DNA from: an uncultured Gammaproteobacteria bacterium
GTDB taxonomy: Bacteria > Pseudomonadota > Gammaproteobacteria > Steroidobacterales > GCA-2729495
NCBI GenBank assembly: GCA_937958785.1
Contig: CALGMY010000037.1
Location: 1-8,958 of the forward strand
Direction: 5' to 3'
Length of the DNA: 8,958 bases
The position numbers and the translations under genes were made by a program. Positions 5,153 to 8,958 of this stretch are shown here, in pieces; the first letter of the stretch is position 1, and every line of letters begins with the position of its first letter. The notes below the pieces were generated by a model. It searched no databases, was not told the DNA's origin, and worked only from the letters and a program-made list of their open reading frames with translations.

Positions 5153-6688
5153 ATGGTGGGCAGCGCATTGATACAGACTTCGGACGGTCGGCAATCATGG
5201 GCACTGCTGTTGGTGCTGGCCATGGCCACCCTCATTGCCCTGCTGCCGGCGCCGGGCACCGCCGCCGACCTGCCCCGGCCCGCGGGCCTCGAGCCCGACA
5301 TCGGCTTCTGGCGCCAGATCTTCGGCGAGGTCTCCACCCGGGAAGCGCTGGTCCATGACAACCGCCATCTCGGCGTGGTCTACGAAAAGCTGGACCTGTC
5401 GGACCTGTCCTCGGACGCTGCCCGGCAACGGGCGATGGACGCCGCCAAGACGCGCTATGTCCGCATCCTCACCCGGCTCGCCAGCGGCGACCGCTCGAAC
5501 CTCAGCAGCGACGAACGCCGCGTGCTGGCGCTATGGGCCGGCCGGCCGGGCAATGGGAACCTGCGCGCCGCTGCGGACCGGGTCCGTGTCCAGCTGGGCC
5601 TGTCCGACCGGTTCCTCGAGGGCTACGTCCGGGGCGGTCGCTGGGAGGACTACATCCGGGAGAGCATGCGATCGACCGGCGTGCCCGAGATGCTGGCCGC
5701 CCTGCCGCACGTGGAATCCTCCTTCAACCCGGAAGCCCGCTCCTACGTGGGCGCCGCGGGCCTCTGGCAGTTCACGGCGGGTACCGGCCGCCGCTTCATG
5801 CGCATCGATGGCGCGGTGGATGAGCGCCGCGACCCGTTCCGGTCCAGCGAGGCGGCCGCGCGCCTGCTGAAGGCCAACTACGGCGAGCTGGATTCCTGGC
5901 CCCTGGCGGTCACGGCCTACAACCACGGCACCGGTGGCATGCGCCGCGCGATCCGCGCGACGGGCACCGACGACATCGAGACCATCGTGCGCAACTACGA
6001 CGGCCCGGCCTTCGGCTTCGCCTCCAGGAACTTCTACATCTCGTTCCTCGCGGCGGAGGAAGTCGAGCGCAACGTCGAGAAGTACTTCGGCCCCGTACGT
6101 CGTGATCCGCCGGAGAAGCTCACCACCATCGAGCTGCCGGCCTACCTCAGCGTCACCACCCTGGAGCGGAGCCTGGGCCTGCCCAGGGAGACGCTCCAGG
6201 CCTACAATCCCGCGCTGCTCCCCGCGGTCTGGACCGGCAAGATGTTCGCGCCCCGGGGATTCACGCTGCGGCTGCCCGGCGACATGACCGACGCCCACGG
6301 GCTGCTGGCGGCCATCCCGGCCAGCGAGCGCCGCCCGGGCCAGGCCAGCGTCGCCGCCAGCACCCACCGGGTCCGCAGCGGCGAGACCCTGTCCGGCATC
6401 GCCGCCCGTCATGGCACGTCGGCCAGCCGCATCGCCAGCCTGAACGGCCTGTCCCGCAAGAACTTCATCCGCGTCGGTCAGGTGCTGAAGCTGCCGGAGG
6501 GCAGGGCCGGCAGTGCCCCGGCCGCGCCGCGCAAGGCCGGCACCTACGTGGTCCGCCGGGGCGACAATCTGGCGGTGATCGCGAAGCGCACGGGCGTGCC
6601 CCAGCGGCGCCTGATGGCCCTGAACGCCATCGACAACCCGAACCGCATCTATCCGGGCCAAAAGCTGCGCCTGGGGGAGGGCAGCTGA
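5153..6688 (+). CDS. mltD: Membrane-bound lytic murein transglycosylase D-like, with LysM repeats
   Basis: Lytic transglycosylases cut the MurNAc-GlcNAc bond of peptidoglycan, releasing 1,6-anhydro ends. The 511-residue protein starts with a signal peptide (hydrophobic about 16-31, probable cleavage after TAA at 36-38). An MltD-type N-terminal region follows. The SLT domain (about 165-310) contains LPHVESSFNPEA (184-195) with catalytic Glu188, then VGAAGLWQFTAGTGRR (199-213) and AVTAYNHGTGGM (252-263). A divergent LysM-like unit lies at about 324-375, and two clear LysM repeats at about 404-448 and 463-507 bind glycan. E. coli MltD is a lipoprotein, but no cysteine occurs near the signal here. 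The ATG at 5153 is chosen; its ribosome site is poor (AGGGA almost touches it), and TTG at 5168 behind GGTGGG is an alternative. Its stop overlaps the next start by one base. Confidence 0.93.
   Translation: MVGSALIQTSDGRQSWALLLVLAMATLIALLPAPGTAADLPRPAGLEPDIGFWRQIFGEVSTREALVHDNRHLGVVYEKLDLSDLSSDAARQRAMDAAKTRYVRILTRLASGDRSNLSSDERRVLALWAGRPGNGNLRAAADRVRVQLGLSDRFLEGYVRGGRWEDYIRESMRSTGVPEMLAALPHVESSFNPEARSYVGAAGLWQFTAGTGRRFMRIDGAVDERRDPFRSSEAAARLLKANYGELDSWPLAVTAYNHGTGGMRRAIRATGTDDIETIVRNYDGPAFGFASRNFYISFLAAEEVERNVEKYFGPVRRDPPEKLTTIELPAYLSVTTLERSLGLPRETLQAYNPALLPAVWTGKMFAPRGFTLRLPGDMTDAHGLLAAIPASERRPGQASVAASTHRVRSGETLSGIAARHGTSASRIASLNGLSRKNFIRVGQVLKLPEGRAGSAPAAPRKAGTYVVRRGDNLAVIAKRTGVPQRRLMALNAIDNPNRIYPGQKLRLGEGS
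6673..6680 (+). promoter_or_regulatory. Ribosome binding site of the L,D-transpeptidase gene inside the mltD 3' end
   Basis: GGGGGAGG lies 7 bases before the ATG at 6688 and within the last mltD codons. With the one-base TGATG overlap it indicates translational coupling of the two genes. Confidence 0.7.
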
Positions 6689-7191
6689 TGCGGGCATTGA
6701 TTCCCGTCCTGCTGGCCATGCTGGGGATGATCGCCATTCCCGGCCCCGCCACCGCCAATACGCTCGAGATGGCCGACCGGGTCGTGGTCCGCAAGGCCGA
6801 GCGGCGCCTGTTCCTCATGCGGGGGGAGCGCGTGCTGCGCAGTTTCGACGTCGCCCTCGGGCTCTCGCCCAAGGGCCACAAGGAGCGCGAAGGGGACTTC
6901 CGCACCCCGGAGGGCAACTACCGGCTGGCCGGGCGCAACGCCAACAGCGACTACTTCCTCGCGATCCAGGTGAGCTACCCGGGTCCGGAGGACCTGCGCC
7001 GTGCCGCTGCCGACGGCGTCGCGCCGGGGGGACTCATCATGATCCACGGCCAGCCCAACCGCCCGACCAAGCCCCTCGAGTATTACCAGACCCGGGACTG
7101 GACCAATGGCTGCATCGCCGTGTCGAATGCCGACATGGTGGACATCTGGCTCATGACGCCGGACAACACCCCCATCCAGATCCTGCCCTGA
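6688..7191 (+). CDS. Periplasmic L,D-transpeptidase (YkuD domain)
   Basis: YkuD-fold enzymes form 3-3 peptidoglycan cross-links or attach, remove or exchange groups on meso-diaminopimelate using a catalytic cysteine. The 167-residue protein has an N-terminal signal peptide (hydrophobic 3-18, probable cleavage after ATA at 21-23) and a single YkuD domain. Key residues are IMIHG (His120) and WTNGCIAVSN (138-147) with nucleophile Cys142. The usual S/T-H-G-C-x-R pattern reads T-N-G-C-I-A, so the His before Gly and the Arg after Cys differ, a variant I recall in a YkuD subgroup. The start overlaps the mltD stop, and ppnN follows after 10 bases. With a lytic transglycosylase as partner it probably edits murein; whether it acts as cross-linker, carboxypeptidase or lipoprotein amidase (like YafK/DpaA) cannot be told. 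Confidence 0.9.
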   Translation: MRALIPVLLAMLGMIAIPGPATANTLEMADRVVVRKAERRLFLMRGERVLRSFDVALGLSPKGHKEREGDFRTPEGNYRLAGRNANSDYFLAIQVSYPGPEDLRRAAADGVAPGGLIMIHGQPNRPTKPLEYYQTRDWTNGCIAVSNADMVDIWLMTPDNTPIQILP

Positions 7192-7201
7192 CGGCTGCCG
7201 C

Positions 7202-8569
7202 GTGACCGCCAGCCATGCCATTGAAGTGATGCCGGAGGGCACCCTCGAGGTGCTGTCCCAGCACGAGGTCAATCGCCTCCGGAGCACGGGCGAGGGCGGC
7301 CACCACGAACTGCTCCGGCGCTGTGCGCTCGCCGTGCTCAACTCCGGGGCCACCACCGACGACACCCGGGAGGTCCTGGAGAAGTACCGGGACTTCGACA
7401 TCAGCATCGTGCAGCAGGACCGGGGCGTGAAGCTGGCCCTGCGGGATGCGCCCTCGGGCGCCTTCGTGGACGGCGAGATGATCCGCGGCATCCGCGAGCT
7501 GCTGTTCGCGGTGCTCCGGGACGTGGTGTACATCAAGAGCGAGTTCGTCGGCGGCAGCCAGTTTGACCTGGGGTCGAGTCACGGCATCACCAACGCCGTC
7601 TTCCACGTCCTGCGGAACGCCGGCATCCTGAAGACCGGCGTGGAGCCCAACCTCGTGGTCTGCTGGGGCGGGCACTCGATCAACCGGGACGAGTACGACT
7701 ACACCAAGGACGTGGGCTACCAGCTTGGCCTGCGCCGGCTGAACGTGTGCACGGGTTGCGGCGCGGGGGCAATGAAGGGGCCCATGAAGGGGGCCACCAT
7801 CGGGCACTCCAAGCAGCGGGTCCGCAATGGGCGCTACATCGGCGTGACCGAACCCGGCATCATCGCCGCGGAGTCGCCGAACCCCATCGTCAACGAACTC
7901 GTGATCATGCCGGACATGGAGAAGCGCCTCGAGGCCTTCATCCGCATCGCCCATGCCATCGTGATCTTCCCCGGCGGCGTCGGTACCGCCGAGGAGATCC
8001 TGTTCCTGCTCGGTGTGCTGATGCACCCGGACAACGAGGGTGTGCCGCTGCCGCTCATCCTCACGGGCCCCGAGTCGGCCCGCGGCTACCTGGAGCAGGT
8101 GGATGCCTTCATCGCGGCGACCCTCGGCCCGGAGGCACGGCGGTTCTACCAGCTGATCATCGGCGATTCGGCGGCGGTGGGTACCTGGGCGCTGGCCAAC
8201 GTGCGTCGCGTGCGCGAGTTCCGCCACGGGCACAACGACGCCTACTACTACAACTGGCGGCTCCGGGTGGACGATGTCTTCCAGCGGCCCTTCGTGGCGA
8301 CCCACGAGTCCATGGCGCAGCTCGAGTTGCAGCGGGACCTGCCGCCGCAGGTGCTGGCTGCCAACCTGCGGCGGGCCTTCTCCGGCATCGTCAGCGGCAA
8401 CATCCGCGAGGAGGGTATCCGCGCGATCGAGGAGCACGGGCCCTTCGAGATCCGCGGCGACCGGGCGATCCTCGCGCGCCTCGACGACCTGCTCCGCGCG
8501 TTCGTCGACCAGCACCGCATGAAGCTGCCGGGGCGCGCCTACGAGCCCTGTTACCGCGTCGTCGTCTGA
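7202..8569 (+). CDS. ppnN: Pyrimidine/purine nucleotide 5'-monophosphate nucleosidase (LOG family)
   Basis: PpnN (formerly YgdH) hydrolyses the N-glycosidic bond of nucleoside 5'-monophosphates to base plus ribose 5-phosphate, and in E. coli is stimulated by (p)ppGpp. At 455 residues it has the E. coli length (454) and matches from end to end: LAVLNSG (43-49), GAFVDG (86-91) and LFAVLRD (101-107) in the N-terminal domain, CWGGHSI (154-160), CTGCGAGAMKGPMKG (183-197) and the LOG nucleotide site PGGVGTAEE (257-265). The C-terminal domain has AFSGIVSGNIREEGIRAIEE and HRMKLPG. It is cytoplasmic, with no signal peptide. The GTG start gives the family N-terminus; no Shine-Dalgarno is evident, so reinitiation after the upstream stop (10 bases away) is plausible. 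An internal ATG at 7229 would shorten it by 9 residues. Confidence 0.96.
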   Translation: MTASHAIEVMPEGTLEVLSQHEVNRLRSTGEGGHHELLRRCALAVLNSGATTDDTREVLEKYRDFDISIVQQDRGVKLALRDAPSGAFVDGEMIRGIRELLFAVLRDVVYIKSEFVGGSQFDLGSSHGITNAVFHVLRNAGILKTGVEPNLVVCWGGHSINRDEYDYTKDVGYQLGLRRLNVCTGCGAGAMKGPMKGATIGHSKQRVRNGRYIGVTEPGIIAAESPNPIVNELVIMPDMEKRLEAFIRIAHAIVIFPGGVGTAEEILFLLGVLMHPDNEGVPLPLILTGPESARGYLEQVDAFIAATLGPEARRFYQLIIGDSAAVGTWALANVRRVREFRHGHNDAYYYNWRLRVDDVFQRPFVATHESMAQLELQRDLPPQVLAANLRRAFSGIVSGNIREEGIRAIEEHGPFEIRGDRAILARLDDLLRAFVDQHRMKLPGRAYEPCYRVVV

Positions 8570-8575
8570 ACTGCG

Positions 8576-8597
8576 AGCGCGGTCTCGCTCCCGCGCT
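8576..8597 (+). terminator. Hairpin after ppnN, possible weak terminator
   Basis: AGCGCGG (8576-8582) pairs exactly with CCGCGCT (8591-8597) around an 8-base loop, 6 bases after the ppnN stop. The following GATTCTGT is only weakly T-rich. GCGAG (8573-8577) can instead pair with CTCGC (8584-8588), giving a competing fold. Confidence 0.4.
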
Positions 8598-8628
8598 GAT
8601 TCTGTCGGATCCGGTTACACATTCCGCG

Positions 8629-8651
8629 TCACGCGCGAGTGCGCTGCGTGA
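8629..8651. repeat. Inverted repeat TCACGC/GCGTGA upstream of the last gene
   Basis: TCACGC (8629-8634) and GCGTGA (8646-8651) form perfect 6-base arms 11 bases apart. The inner GCGC-GAGT-GCGC (8633-8644) can form an alternative small hairpin. It lies about 90 bases before the last gene and could be an operator or part of a leader; no regulator can be named. Confidence 0.3.
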
Positions 8652-8702
8652 AGGTGCGTGGTGCCTGTGACCCAGTTCCTTCCGGGAAAGACTCCTGCTG
8701 CC

Positions 8703-8708
8703 TAGAGT
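8703..8708 (+). promoter_or_regulatory. Candidate -10 element of the last gene
   Basis: TAGAGT (4/6 consensus) lies 31 bases before the ATG at 8740. With a 17-base spacer the -35 would be TTCCGG (8680-8685), a poor match. Low confidence. Confidence 0.25.
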
Positions 8709-8739
8709 TTGCCCACGCTGACGAAGTGGGGAACCTGAC

Positions 8740-8958
8740 ATGCCAGACGAAAAGAAGAACGGCACGCAGCGCTTCAGCCCGGCCCTGACCGAGCGCGCCG
8801 GACCGAACCTCGTAGCCCAGGACGGCCGGGATGTGAGCGGGTGGGACGCCTACCGCCGGTGGCTCTCCCGGGTGCAGTTGCCCGACAAGCGCCGGATCGC
8901 GATGGACCCCGCCCTGTACACCTGGAAGGGCTACCGGAACTGGGCGGAGAAGGTCCGC
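8740..8958 (+). CDS. Hypothetical protein, 5' part only (runs off the window)
   Basis: An open frame of 73 codons starts at ATG 8740 and continues past the window end without a stop. A G-rich GTGGGGA (8726-8732) stands 7 bases upstream as ribosome site. The protein begins MPDEKKNGTQRFSP, has no signal peptide or membrane segment, and is charged and aromatic: SGWDAYRRWLSRV (33-45), LPDKRRIAMDPALYTWKGY (47-65) and RNWAEKVR (66-73). I do not recognise a named family. Codon use matches the neighbours (G/C at most third positions), which supports real coding. A hairpin after ppnN and a 170-bp gap suggest its own transcription unit. Confidence 0.75.
   Translation, partial: MPDEKKNGTQRFSPALTERAGPNLVAQDGRDVSGWDAYRRWLSRVQLPDKRRIAMDPALYTWKGYRNWAEKVR

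Noticed and set aside
5531..6697. 388-codon open frame on the minus strand
   Set aside because: It is antisense to mltD and its product resembles no family.
7151..8515. 454-codon open frame on the minus strand
   Set aside because: It is the complement of ppnN, which matches E. coli PpnN along its whole length; the antisense product is low-complexity and has no ribosome site.
1..8958. Mobile elements, CRISPR array, tRNA or rRNA genes, defence genes
   Set aside because: No transposase or integrase motifs, no regularly spaced repeats, no tRNA-like cloverleaf or rRNA sequence, and no shift in coding composition was seen.

Overview
The window comes from a Gram-negative, G+C-rich bacterium (roughly two thirds or more G+C by eye). 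Five genes concern lipopolysaccharide or the murein/periplasmic envelope: two Kdo-modifying enzymes, a lipid A acyltransferase, a murein lytic transglycosylase and a periplasmic L,D-transpeptidase. PpnN aligns along its whole length with the E. coli protein, and HtpX has the E. coli length, so a gammaproteobacterium is most likely. A Xanthomonadales- or Nevskiales-like lineage is my guess and is not proven by the sequence. Everything looks chromosomal. I see no insertion sequence, phage gene, tRNA, rRNA or CRISPR array.

Left part (29-2709), lipid A and inner core: a Kdo 3-hydroxylase (kdoO, minus) is divergent from a Kdo kinase (kdkA, plus). The 3' end of kdkA overlaps by 16 bp the 3' end of a convergent late acyltransferase of lipid A (lpxL-type, minus). 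All three act at or next to the Kdo-lipid A unit, so this is a small lipid A/Kdo decoration cluster.

Centre (2727-5152), envelope quality control: htpX (plus, TTG start) is divergent from lpxL and lies behind a good match to a sigma-32 heat-shock promoter. It converges, with a 7-bp gap, on a minus-strand zinc-dependent deacylase of the AstE/aspartoacylase type. That protein is unusual in carrying a lipoprotein signal and a Pro/Ala linker. A 10-bp-stem hairpin lies at the convergent junction. The 237-bp region upstream of the deacylase contains several inverted repeats.

Right part (5153-8569), a tight plus-strand unit: an MltD-like lytic transglycosylase with C-terminal LysM repeats overlaps by one base a YkuD-fold L,D-transpeptidase. 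Ten bases later comes ppnN, a nucleotide 5'-monophosphate nucleosidase of the LOG family. Murein cleavage and murein cross-linking or editing thus appear co-transcribed with a nucleotide-salvage enzyme. A hairpin follows ppnN. After a 170-bp gap an unrecognised small-protein gene begins and runs off the end of the window.

I do not see a clear new defence or mobile system. The points most worth a second look are the kdoO/kdkA/lpxL cluster, the lipoprotein form of the deacylase beside mltD, the heat-shock promoter of htpX, the structured intergenic region at 4916-5152, and the 8-base tandem repeat at the very start of the window.
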